From an uncultured Blautia sp. (GTDB lineage: Bacteria; Bacillota; Clostridia; Lachnospirales; Lachnospiraceae): a DNA stretch of 24,807 nt. Below, piece by piece: positions 1 to 7,959 of the stretch. The notes under the pieces were generated by a model. The model ran no database searches, had not been told where the DNA came from, and was given only the letters and a program-made list of their open reading frames with translations. The position numbers and the translations under genes were made by a program. The first letter of the stretch is position 1, and the number at the start of each line of letters is the position of its first letter. Where the stretch lies: the NCBI GenBank assembly GCA_900549015.1, contig URMH01000040.1, forward strand, positions 1 to 24,807. Direction: 5' to 3'.

Positions 1-1448
1 CAGGTTGTATTTACCCAGTCTGTCATAGCCGCGATCGGAGACTCGCCGTTATCAGTCGGCATATAGCTCTCTACCTCAGGAAGCTCCAGAGGAAGCTCGC
101 TTTCCGGAACTGCAACGTAACCGCATTTCTCGCAGTGTACGACAGGAATCGGCTCGCCCCAGTAACGCTGACGGGAAAATACCCAGTCACGAAGCTTGAA
201 GTTTGTCTTTCCTGTTCCCAGTTTTTTCTCTTCCAGCCACTGGATGATTTTCTTTTTCGCATCTGCTACTTCCAGTCCATCCAGGAACCCGGAATTAATC
301 ATTTTTCCTGTGGCAACGTCTGTAAAGGCTTCTTCCTGTACGTTTTCGCCGCCTGCTACTACCTCGATAATCGGAAGATTAAATTTCTTTGCAAACTCCC
401 AGTCTCTTGTATCATGAGCCGGTACAGCCATGATCGCACCGGTTCCATAGCTCATTAAAACGTAATCGGAAACCCAGATCGGAATCTCTTTTCCGTTTAC
501 AGGATTAACTGCACGGATACCGTCAATTTCTACGCCTGTTTTATCCTTTGCAAGCTCGGAACGCTCGAAATCAGATTTTCTCGCAGCCTGCTCCTGATAC
601 TCGCGAATTGCATCCATATTCTTGATTTCGTCTTTGTATTTCTCAAGCATTGGATGCTCCGGAGATACAACCATATAAGTTGCTCCAAAAAGCGTGTCTG
701 GTCTTGTTGTATAAACAGTCAGTTTATCTTCTTTTCCTGCAACAGCAAAATCAACTTCTGCTCCCTGGCTCTTTCCGATCCAGTTTTTCTGAGAGACCTT
801 TACACGCTCAATATAATCTACATCGTCCAGACCTTCCAGAAGCTTGTCTGCGTACTCTGTAATCTTTAACATCCACTGGCTTTTTACCTTGCGGACAACA
901 GGAGAGCCACAGCGCTCGCATACGCCGTTTACTACCTCTTCGTTTGCAAGACCAACCTTGCAGGAAGTACACCAGTTAATAGGCATTTCGCTCTTATATG
1001 CAAGACCCGCTTTGAAAAGCTTCAGGAAAATCCACTGTGTCCATTTATAATATTCCGGATCTGTTGTATTGATTTCACGGTCCCAGTCAAAAGAATAGCC
1101 CAGAGATTTTAACTGCTCTTTAAAACGACCTACGTTGCTTGCAGTTACAATCTTCGGATGGATTTTATTTTTAATTGCGTAGTTTTCTGTCGGAAGACCA
1201 AACGCATCCCAACCCATTGGATAAAGGACATTGTATCCCTGCATTCTTCTCTTTCTTGCCACAATATCAAGGGCTGTGTACGGTCTTGGGTGACCTACAT
1301 GGAGTCCCTGACCTGATGGATACGGAAATTCCACCAGAGCGTAATATTTCGGTTTGCTGTAGTCTTCAGACGCTGCAAAAGCTTTGTTGTCGTCCCAGAC
1401 TTTCTGCCATTTTTTCTCAATCTTTTTATGATTGTACGGTACAGACAT
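1..1448 (-). CDS. leuS: Leucyl-tRNA synthetase, N-terminal part (cut by window edge)
   Basis: Class I aminoacyl-tRNA synthetase that charges tRNA-Leu in the cytoplasm. Only about 482 residues are present; the C-terminal part, including the KMSKS loop and anticodon-binding domain, lies beyond the left edge. Visible features are the opening MSVPYNHKKIEKKWQ, the HIGH-type signature HVGH at about residues 50-53, a CxxC...CxxC zinc-ribbon-like insert (Cys160, Cys163, Cys177, Cys180), and a CP1 editing domain with TTRPDTLFGATY and the downstream GTGAIMAVPAHDTRDW stretch. The ATG at 1448 is chosen because the LeuRS N-terminus starts there and an AGGAGG-like site (plus-strand cctcct) lies just upstream. 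It follows a T-box leader, so expression should respond to uncharged tRNA-Leu. Family identity is certain; the full length cannot be judged. Confidence 0.98.
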   Translation of the reverse strand, partial: MSVPYNHKKIEKKWQKVWDDNKAFAASEDYSKPKYYALVEFPYPSGQGLHVGHPRPYTALDIVARKRRMQGYNVLYPMGWDAFGLPTENYAIKNKIHPKIVTASNVGRFKEQLKSLGYSFDWDREINTTDPEYYKWTQWIFLKLFKAGLAYKSEMPINWCTSCKVGLANEEVVNGVCERCGSPVVRKVKSQWMLKITEYADKLLEGLDDVDYIERVKVSQKNWIGKSQGAEVDFAVAGKEDKLTVYTTRPDTLFGATYMVVSPEHPMLEKYKDEIKNMDAIREYQEQAARKSDFERSELAKDKTGVEIDGIRAVNPVNGKEIPIWVSDYVLMSYGTGAIMAVPAHDTRDWEFAKKFNLPIIEVVAGGENVQEEAFTDVATGKMINSGFLDGLEVADAKKKIIQWLEEKKLGTGKTNFKLRDWVFSRQRYWGEPIPVVHCEKCGYVAVPESELPLELPEVESYMPTDNGESPIAAMTDWVNTT

Positions 1449-1501
1449 TGTTTCTTTCCTCCTGATTTAAAAAATACGTATTTCACAAAAGACCTGCTTT
1501 C

Positions 1502-1545
1502 GTAAAATAACAAAAGCCCTTCCTCTCATTTTAGAGACGAAGGGC
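1502..1545 (-). terminator. T-box regulated intrinsic terminator
   Basis: On the minus strand GCCCTTC and TCTC pair with GAGA and GAAGGGC around a TAAAAT loop (1545 to 1516), followed by the T-rich tail TTTTGTTATTTT. The 5' flank overlaps the T-box core, as expected for the mutually exclusive antiterminator. Confidence 0.92.
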
Positions 1546-1772
1546 AAAATTTCGTGGTACCACTCTAATTCACCGGAATTGCTTCCGATGCACTCATTAA
1601 ATCTGTAACGGGATTTCCCGTTCAAAGCTACTTTCTTTCACTTTGAAAGCTCCAAGGCGAGTTCGAATTTCTGTATGCTGCCTCACACCAGCCGACAGCT
1701 CTCTGAAATACAGGGGACCATTCTACTACTCCTCTTCCAGGCATTTTTCTTATGACAGCTTACGCTGTAAAC
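1512..1772 (-). promoter_or_regulatory. T-box riboswitch leader of leuS, predicted Leu (CUC) specifier
   Basis: The roughly 320-nt leuS leader carries the hallmarks of a transcriptional T-box. Read on the minus strand these are: a Stem I with the AGTA loop-E element on the 5' side; an upper helix CTGTAT/ATACAG; the specifier-loop 3' side GAACTCGCC, which presents CTC (Leu) at 1661-1659; the conserved T-box core AGTGGTACCACG at 1564-1553; and an intrinsic terminator immediately downstream. Uncharged tRNA-Leu should pair with CUC and with the antiterminator bulge and allow read-through. The CTC call rests on position relative to the AGTA/GAA loop-E motif and on the downstream gene being leuS. 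A small GNRA-capped hairpin (ACAGC-GTAA-GCTGT, about 1752-1765) sits near the 5' end. Confidence 0.93.
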
Positions 1773-1779
1773 TATCTGT

Positions 1780-1808
1780 ATTCTACCTGTACTTCCCTGT
1801 TTTGTCAA
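1780..1808 (-). promoter_or_regulatory. Sigma-A promoter of leuS
   Basis: Minus strand TTGACA (1808-1803), 17-bp spacer, TAGAAT (1785-1780): a perfect -35 and a one-mismatch -10 at ideal spacing. Transcription would start just before the T-box leader. The -35 begins only 16 bp after the stop of the preceding antiporter gene. No clear terminator separates the two, so some read-through from upstream is possible. Confidence 0.85.
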
Positions 1809-1823
1809 GTAGCTGCCGCTTTT

Positions 1824-2755
1824 TTACTGCAAAAGATAAATAAAATATCCGCCGTAACAGAGAAGCATAAGAATCCCTCCCGGTCTGGAAAGCTTTCTGT
1901 CCTTTACCACACAGATCCAGAGAAGAAGTCCTGCTGCCGCTGCAATGGCTGTATCAATAAGAAAGTTCGAAGCAAAGACAACAGGGGTGATAAGCGCAGT
2001 CGTTCCCACAACAAAAAGAATATTGAAAATATTGCTTCCCACAATATTTCCGATTGCAATGTCCGCTTTTCCCTTCCGTGCAGCAGAAACCGATGTAACC
2101 AGCTCAGGAAGGGAAGTTCCAAGAGCAACAATCGTAAGTCCGATAAATCTCTGGCTTACACCGACCGCTTTCGCAATGGCTGTGGCTGCATCTACCGTCA
2201 CATCGCTTCCATACACAACAAAAAGCAGTCCGCCTGCTGTCAGAAGAAGCAGTTTCCACAGAGGAAGCATTTCTCCCTCCTCCGGGATTTCTTCTTTATT
2301 TTTCATTGCCATCATAAAAAGATAGCCGAGATAAAGAAGAAAGGCAGCCCACAGGATCACGCCTTCCCAGAAAGTGATTTCGCCCCCTGTAAATCCAAGC
2401 CCCATAAATAAAAGAGTAATAAAAATCATATATGGGATTTCTATTTTTACTGTGGATTTCGCCACTGCAACTGTAACGATCGCAGAGGTGATTCCCAGTA
2501 TGATCAAAATATTTAAAATATTACTTCCCACTACGTTTCCTACTGTAATATCTGCATTTTCCTTCATTGCAGCAGTAATGCTGACCGCCGCCTCCGGCGC
2601 GCTGGTTCCCATTGCCACAATCGTAAGACCTACTACAAGCTGCGGAATCCCGAATTTTTCCGCAATTCCTGCCGCTCCTTCCACAAACAGTCTGCTCCTT
2701 TTACCAGCATGAGAAAGCCGAATGCCAGAAGCGCAAGCTGAATGATGATTTCCAT
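1824..2755 (-). pseudogene. CaCA-family calcium/sodium antiporter (YrbG-like), apparent -1 frameshift near the N-terminus
   Basis: Integral membrane cation exchanger of the Ca2+/cation antiporter superfamily. The main reading frame (2690 to 1824) holds both alpha repeats: GTSAPE with GNVVGSN in the first half, and GTSLPELVTS with GNIVGSNIFN in the second, separated by a charged loop (KNKEEIPEEGE). The family N-terminus is present but in another frame. ATG at 2755, preceded by GGAGGAGAAGGAG, reads MEIIIQLALLAFGFLMLVKG and then AD. That frame runs on to TAG after about 41 codons. Inserting one base at about 2690/2691 (GACTG to GACCTG) joins the frames as ...KGADLFVEGAAGIA, the expected sequence. 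Internal GTG codons could give an N-terminally truncated protein, but it would lack the first membrane helix. It lies 35 bp downstream of the unknown membrane protein gene, probably co-transcribed. A sequencing error is as likely as a real mutation. Confidence 0.88.
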
Positions 2756-2790
2756 CTCCTTCTCCTCCGTCTTTGTATTTACTTAATTTT

Positions 2791-4458
2791 TCAGGACGCT
2801 TCTCCCGGAACCTCTGCAGGAGTCTCTGTTTCTACCACACCTTCTGCACTTCCTTCATCGCCTTCCACAGAAAGCACTGTACAGGCAGGCTCGCCCGCAT
2901 TATAAGAAATGGTGATTTTATCTCCCACATCGTATTTTACAATTCCGAGAAAATCTGTGATCGGCACATCGAAAATCAGATCCTTATGATTTTCCAGCAC
3001 AATATAATAGTGGGTATTTCCGTCGATCACACCCTGCGCCATACGGCTGATCACGCCTGTAGCTTTTTTGGTATTTTCATCTGCCACTGCGCCGCCTGTG
3101 CCTTTTATCATTTTTTTGTATACTTTTTCACACTGCTGAACCGTATCGCCGATTGCCACATTCTGATACTGCTGGATATTTACCATTGCGTATTTCTTTA
3201 CGAGTCCGGCATTATCTTTAAGGGCAAGGAAGTATGTCGGCTCTCCCGCAATATTTAAAAACAGCGGGAAGGTTGCCTTATATCCCAGATTCTGTACCTG
3301 TCCCTCTGCGGAATCCATTGCAGAACGCTCCTCTGCTCCCGGAATCTCATAATATTTTGTCTCACTTGTACGCTGATTCATAAGAACAAAGCCTACGTTG
3401 GAGCGGTCGCCGCTTACAGAAGTCACGCCGGTGTAAACCCACACGTCGTCGTCCATTGCAAGGTAATTAAATCCGTCTGTTGTCTGAAGACAGCCCTTCT
3501 GTCCCAGAACACTGTTCAGGAAACCGTTGATCAGAGTTCCGTGATAATTATAAAGCTCAATTAAAAGGTCTGCCGGATACGCCCGGTCTACCCAGGTCGG
3601 ACAGTCCTCTATTTTATAATCCTTACATTCTCCTGTAACTGCATTGCAGAGAACCACTCTTCCAATGGTCTGTCCTCCGAAAAGTCCGATGTTGAATTTT
3701 TTTACAGGACAGATCCAGTAAGGAGTACCTTCGTCATCAATCTCAAAGCTTAACTGGTCAAAAATATATGTCGGATATTTAAAACGAAGATGGCGGTAAA
3801 TATTTCTGTTAAAATATTCTGCCTCTGAGTAACGGATTCCCTGATCCAGCTTTACAAGCTCCGTCTTCTGCGTTGCCATATCAATGGTGATATATGCAGG
3901 AATTCCCTCGCTCATATTTGTCAGCCATTTGATCGGGCTTGCATATACAAGAGGGGTCACACGTACAGGACGTCCGTTATAATTAATCTGGGAGTACAGA
4001 TCACTCACCTCAAACTGAGACACCATATCGACCATGCTTCCCATTTTTCTGTTTCCCAGAAGCATTGCAGATTCCTTGTCAAGAATCGGGATCTGGTCAT
4101 AACGGATCTGTTCAATATCCTCCGTAAAATTTCCTGTTTCCGGCTCAATAAGCTCTCTGTATTTCTTCGCATTTACAATAGGAGAAGACAAAAGGCTTCC
4201 CACTGCAAAAACAACGACAACAAGAGCGATCACGCCAATGCCAAGCTTCAGTATCTTATTTGATTTCAGCTCTTCTGCAGTCCGGATATTTTTTCCGCCA
4301 TAAAAAAACAGCGCCAGCGCCAGAACGGCAATGACAAAAATCCAGAAACCGCTGGAGTGAATGTTAATTGCAGGAAGAGTTACATAATAATAAACTCCTG
4401 CCGCAAGCAGTACGAGAAGCAGCATTAAAATTTTGCTCTTTCTAAACTTTCCTCTCAT
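2791..4458 (-). CDS. Conserved-looking membrane protein of unknown function, three N-terminal TM helices
   Basis: I do not recognise a named family. The 555-residue protein begins MRGKFRKSKILM and has three hydrophobic segments in the first 90 residues (about 10-28, 38-54 and 70-90). A large soluble region of about 460 residues follows, probably outside the membrane, with no cell-wall anchor. Its C-terminal third contains a stretch (about 470-530: GVISRMAQGVIDGN, then HYYIVLENHKDLIFDVP, then YDVGDKITISYN) that resembles a small beta-barrel with repeated beta strands. The tail is Glu-rich (about the last 20 residues). Several single Cys residues are scattered, with no metal-binding cluster. 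The ATG at 4458 is preferred over the ATG at 4464 because AAAGGAG abuts the latter but sits 6 nt from the former. It has its own promoter at 4488-4516 and precedes the antiporter gene. Function unknown. Confidence 0.9.
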   Translation of the reverse strand: MRGKFRKSKILMLLLVLLAAGVYYYVTLPAINIHSSGFWIFVIAVLALALFFYGGKNIRTAEELKSNKILKLGIGVIALVVVVFAVGSLLSSPIVNAKKYRELIEPETGNFTEDIEQIRYDQIPILDKESAMLLGNRKMGSMVDMVSQFEVSDLYSQINYNGRPVRVTPLVYASPIKWLTNMSEGIPAYITIDMATQKTELVKLDQGIRYSEAEYFNRNIYRHLRFKYPTYIFDQLSFEIDDEGTPYWICPVKKFNIGLFGGQTIGRVVLCNAVTGECKDYKIEDCPTWVDRAYPADLLIELYNYHGTLINGFLNSVLGQKGCLQTTDGFNYLAMDDDVWVYTGVTSVSGDRSNVGFVLMNQRTSETKYYEIPGAEERSAMDSAEGQVQNLGYKATFPLFLNIAGEPTYFLALKDNAGLVKKYAMVNIQQYQNVAIGDTVQQCEKVYKKMIKGTGGAVADENTKKATGVISRMAQGVIDGNTHYYIVLENHKDLIFDVPITDFLGIVKYDVGDKITISYNAGEPACTVLSVEGDEGSAEGVVETETPAEVPGEAS

Positions 4459-4487
4459 AAACATCTCCTTTCTATTCGGTAAGGAGC

Positions 4488-4516
4488 ATTATATCACGAC
4501 ACACCACAAAATACAA
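4488..4516 (-). promoter_or_regulatory. Promoter of the unknown membrane protein gene
   Basis: Minus strand TTGTAT (4516-4511), 17-bp spacer, perfect TATAAT (4493-4488). The -35 lies inside the T-rich tail of the preceding EF-G-like gene's terminator, so the two elements share bases. Confidence 0.68.
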
Positions 4517-4551
4517 TAAAGGAGCATAAGCCCTTTTGGAACTTATGCCCC
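4508..4551 (-). terminator. Intrinsic terminator of the EF-G-like gene
   Basis: Minus strand stem GGGGCATAAG (4551-4542) pairs with CTTATGCTCC (4530-4521) with one G-U pair and an 11-nt loop, followed by TTTATTGTATTTT. Confidence 0.88.
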
Positions 4552-4568
4552 GTTACTGTTTGTTCTTA

Positions 4569-6659
4569 TTATTCTTCTGCTTTATCTAATTTATTTGCTC
4601 TTGCCTCGATCTCTTTTGCCTGAATATCACTCGGTGCCTGCTCATAACGCGCAAATTCATAGGAGAAATCTCCGCTTCCGCCGGTCATGGAACGAAGGTC
4701 TGTAGAGTATCCGTAGATTTCCAGCATAGGTACGTCCGCCTCGATCACAGTATTTCCGTCATGATCCGGATTCATACCGAGAACACGACCGCGGCGTTTA
4801 TTTAAATCACCCATTACATCGCCTGTATACTTATCCGGAACAGCTACCTTCATGGAAACGATCGGCTCTAAAAGTACAGGAGACGCGTCCATAAATCCTT
4901 TCTTAAATGCCAGGATCGTCGCCATCTTAAATGCCATCTCAGAAGAGTCAACCGGATGGAAGGAGCCATCGTAAAGTGTCGCTTTTACGCCGACAACAGG
5001 ATAAGCTGCAAGAGGTCCTTTCTGTACGCATTCCTGAAGACCTTTTTCTACTGCCGGGAAGTAGTTCTTCGGAACAGCGCCGCCTACTACTACCTGCTCG
5101 AAAACGTATGGAGCTTCCAGATCTCCGGACGGCTCAAAACGCATTTTTACATGACCGTACTGTCCATGTCCGCCGGACTGTTTTTTATGCTTTCCTTCCA
5201 CATCGGAATTCTTGCGGATCGTCTCGCGGAACGGAACCTTCGGCTTGCTTAATTCGATTTCCACTTTATAGCGTTCTTTTAATTTATTTACTACAATATC
5301 AAGATGCTGATCGCCCATGCCATAGAGAAGAGACTGGTGATTTGCACTGTCGTTGACTGCGCGAAGCGTTTTGTCTTCACTTGTCATTTTCGCAAGCGCC
5401 TGGGAAATCTTATCCTCATCGCCTTTTTTCACTGCTTTGTATCTCTTGTATGTATATGGTGTGGAAATCACTGCCTTCGGATAAAGGATCGGATTTGCCT
5501 TTGTTGCAAGGCTGTCTCCTGTCTGTACGCTTCCCAGTTTTGCAATGGCGCCAATATCGCCTGCGTGAAGCTCAGAAACCTCGATCGGTTTGGAGCCTTC
5601 CAGCACATACAGTTTATTGAGACGCTCTTCCTCTACTTTTTCTACATTTAAGAGAGTATCGTCGGATTTGATAACGCCAGAGCATACTTTAATAAGAGAA
5701 TATTTTCCGAGGAACGGGTCTGCGATGGTTTTCCATACGTAAGCAGATTTTACTTTTGCAAAATCGTAATTTGCCTCAAAAATTTCATTTGTCTTCTGTG
5801 CGATACCATTGCAGGAGCGTTTATCCGGACTTGGGAAATATCCGCAAATATCGTCAAGAAGGTTGGAAACGCCTCTCAAATTTACAGGTGAACCCATACA
5901 TACAGGAACAATGCTTGCGTCCTGCACGTTCATGGCAAGAGCTGCTGATACTTCTGTCACTGAGAAAGTATCTCCCTCAAAGTAGCGGTCCATAAATTCT
6001 TCACTTGTCTCTGCCACGGATTCCATCAGGATTTCATGATATTTTTCCAGGTATTCGTCAAGATATTCCGGAATCGGGCACTCTTCCTTGCCAGCTTTGT
6101 CAATATATTTTCTTCCTGCCTGTTTTACAACGTTTACATATCCCACAAATTTGCCGTTCTCACGGATTGGGAAATGGATCGGCGCAATCTTTTTGCCGTA
6201 AAGCTCTGTAAGCCCTTCCACAACTTTACGGTAACTTACATCGTCCACGTCCATATCTGTTACAAAAATCATACGCGGCAGTTTATATTTTTCACAGAGA
6301 TTCCATGCCTTCTGTGTTCCAACCTGAACGCCGACTTTACCTGATACTACGATGATCGCTGCGTCTGCTGCGCTTACAGCTTCCTCTACTTCTCCTACAA
6401 AATCAAAGTATCCCGGTGTATCCAGCACATTGATTTTTACTTTATTCCACGGTACGGAAATGAGTGTTGTAGAAATGGAGAACTGTCTCTTGATTTCTTC
6501 CTTATCATAATCGCTGACAGTATTGCCATCTTCTACTCTTCCGAGACGGCTAGTCATACCTGCCAGATATGCCATTGCTTCTGCCAGTGTAGTCTTGCCG
6601 GCTCCCCCATGCCCTAATAGGACTACATTTCTGATTCGGTCAGTTCTAAAAACGTCCAT
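4569..6659 (-). CDS. EF-G-like translational GTPase (EF-G2/FusA2 type), altered G motifs
   Basis: A 696-residue paralogue of elongation factor G, with the full set of EF-G domains. Domain G is at about 1-280, domain II about 300-390, domain III about 400-480, domain IV from about 480 (KHKKQSGGHGQYGHVKMRFE) and domain V about 600-680 (LEPIVSMKVAVP, then GDVMGDLNKRRGRVLGM). The P-loop is GHGGAGKTT (16-24), where housekeeping EF-G has GHIDAGKTT. The G3 motif is DTPGY (80-84), with Tyr replacing the His of DxPGH. The switch I RGITI block is replaced by KRQFSIST, and the NKxD position reads TDMD (134-137). These features mark the EF-G-like subgroup rather than canonical fusA. The gene stands alone, not in an rpsL-rpsG-fusA-tuf cluster, between its own promoter and terminator. 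ATG 6659 follows GGGAGG. Its role (specialised translocation, ribosome rescue or low-energy translation) is inferred only from paralogues. Confidence 0.93.
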   Translation of the reverse strand: MDVFRTDRIRNVVLLGHGGAGKTTLAEAMAYLAGMTSRLGRVEDGNTVSDYDKEEIKRQFSISTTLISVPWNKVKINVLDTPGYFDFVGEVEEAVSAADAAIIVVSGKVGVQVGTQKAWNLCEKYKLPRMIFVTDMDVDDVSYRKVVEGLTELYGKKIAPIHFPIRENGKFVGYVNVVKQAGRKYIDKAGKEECPIPEYLDEYLEKYHEILMESVAETSEEFMDRYFEGDTFSVTEVSAALAMNVQDASIVPVCMGSPVNLRGVSNLLDDICGYFPSPDKRSCNGIAQKTNEIFEANYDFAKVKSAYVWKTIADPFLGKYSLIKVCSGVIKSDDTLLNVEKVEEERLNKLYVLEGSKPIEVSELHAGDIGAIAKLGSVQTGDSLATKANPILYPKAVISTPYTYKRYKAVKKGDEDKISQALAKMTSEDKTLRAVNDSANHQSLLYGMGDQHLDIVVNKLKERYKVEIELSKPKVPFRETIRKNSDVEGKHKKQSGGHGQYGHVKMRFEPSGDLEAPYVFEQVVVGGAVPKNYFPAVEKGLQECVQKGPLAAYPVVGVKATLYDGSFHPVDSSEMAFKMATILAFKKGFMDASPVLLEPIVSMKVAVPDKYTGDVMGDLNKRRGRVLGMNPDHDGNTVIEADVPMLEIYGYSTDLRSMTGGSGDFSYEFARYEQAPSDIQAKEIEARANKLDKAEE

Positions 6660-6693
6660 ATGTAATACCTCCCTGTTTGTCTAATATGTCCAT

Positions 6694-6722
6694 ATTTTAC
6701 TAAAATTCAAAATAAATTTCAA
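6694..6722 (-). promoter_or_regulatory. Promoter of the EF-G-like gene
   Basis: Minus strand TTGAAA (6722-6717), 17-bp spacer, TAAAAT (6699-6694), in a very AT-rich region. It lies about 35 bp before the start codon, back to back with the tyrA promoter. Confidence 0.78.
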
Positions 6723-6791
6723 GTATTTTATATAAATTATTCTTAATTTTTTTTGAATTCTCTTGTGTAATTTCGTCATTTCCATATGTAA

Positions 6792-6820
6792 TTGACTTTT
6801 TTCCCCTTATCTTTTAAAAT
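6792..6820 (+). promoter_or_regulatory. Promoter of tyrA-aroA
   Basis: TTGACT (6792-6797), 17-bp spacer, TAAAAT (6815-6820), about 38 bp upstream of the tyrA ATG. No T-box, attenuator or obvious operator was seen between it and the gene. Confidence 0.78.
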
Positions 6821-6858
6821 ATACAGGTAAATACGCAGTGGGAAAGGACAATATACAT

Positions 6859-7950
6859 ATGAAAACCATCGGTTTTATCGGTCTTGGTTTAATAGGCGGC
6901 TCTATTGCCAAAGCAATCCGAAAGCACCATTCAGATTACCGTCTTCTTGCCTATGACAAAAACAGAGAAACTCTCGCCGCCGCTTTAGAGAGCGGGATCA
7001 TTGACGGAGTATGTGAAGAAAATGACAGCCGTTTCTTTTCCTGCGACTATCTTTTTCTCTGCACGCCCGTCGAGTTTAATATAGAATATCTGAGTAAAAT
7101 AAAAGATTCCATTCAGAACAACTGTATCGTCACAGATGTTGGAAGCGTCAAAGGCATGATCCACGAAAAAGTGGAATCCCTTCATCTTGGAAGGCATTTC
7201 ATAGGAGGACACCCTATGGCAGGCTCGGAAAAATCCGGTTTTTCTTCTGCCGACGACCGTCTTCTGGAAAATGCCTACTATATTATTACTCCGGGAGGAG
7301 AAGTACCTCTGGAGCGCCTTATGGATTTTACGGAGCTTATCACTTCTCTGGGCGCCATTCCTATGGTTCTCACAAGCGAGGAGCATGACTTTATTACTGC
7401 AGGGGTCAGCCATCTGCCCCACATTATCGCAGCCGCTCTTGTAAATCTTGTAAGCATTCTCGACAACGATGCAGAATATATGAAGACGATTGCCGCGGGA
7501 GGTTTTCGTGATATTACAAGAATCGCCTCTTCTTCTCCTGTCATGTGGCAGCAGATCTGCCTGGAAAACCAGGAAAATATTTCCAATGTACTGGACGATT
7601 ATATCCGTATGCTGATTCAGATACGATACTTCGTAGACAACAAAGATGCGGACAGCCTCTATCAGCTTTTCGCCTCCTCAAGAGATTATCGTGATTCCAT
7701 TGATATAACAGACAACGGTCTGATTAAAAAAGCCTTTGTGCTATATCTTGATATAGCGGATGAGGCGGGGGGCATTGCCACCATTGCCACCATTCTTGCA
7801 ATGGATAAGATCAGTATCAAAAATATTGGCATTATCCACAACCGTGAATTTGAGGAAGGCGTTCTGAAAATCGAATTTTATGAGGAAGACGCTATGAGAC
7901 GCGCCTCCACCCTTCTTACAAAACGGAACTATACAATATATGAACGGTAG
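6859..7950 (+). CDS. tyrA: Prephenate dehydrogenase with C-terminal ACT domain
   Basis: Converts prephenate to 4-hydroxyphenylpyruvate with NAD(P)+, the committed step to tyrosine. The 363-residue protein starts MKTIGFIGLGLIGGS with a Rossmann GLGLIG loop (about 8-13). It has the family motifs TDVGSVKG (about 92-99), GGHPMAGSEKSGF (about 116-128, active-site His119) and SHLPH (about 184-188). It ends in an ACT domain from about residue 290 (FVLYLDIADEAGGIATIATI), which in related enzymes mediates feedback by aromatic amino acids. The ATG at 6859 is chosen over an in-frame GTG at 6838 because GGAAAGGA (6841-6848) lies 10 nt upstream of the ATG and MKTIGFIG is the normal family start. aroA begins 9 nt after the stop, so the two form an operon. 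There is no chorismate mutase domain. Confidence 0.96.
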   Translation: MKTIGFIGLGLIGGSIAKAIRKHHSDYRLLAYDKNRETLAAALESGIIDGVCEENDSRFFSCDYLFLCTPVEFNIEYLSKIKDSIQNNCIVTDVGSVKGMIHEKVESLHLGRHFIGGHPMAGSEKSGFSSADDRLLENAYYIITPGGEVPLERLMDFTELITSLGAIPMVLTSEEHDFITAGVSHLPHIIAAALVNLVSILDNDAEYMKTIAAGGFRDITRIASSSPVMWQQICLENQENISNVLDDYIRMLIQIRYFVDNKDADSLYQLFASSRDYRDSIDITDNGLIKKAFVLYLDIADEAGGIATIATILAMDKISIKNIGIIHNREFEEGVLKIEFYEEDAMRRASTLLTKRNYTIYER

Positions 7951-7959
7951 GATAAAAAT

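Noticed and set aside
1752..2411. 219-codon plus-strand open frame opposite the antiporter
   Set aside because: It is the antisense shadow of a recognisable CaCA gene, is rich in Lys/Ser/Asn/Cys, and spans the leuS promoter.
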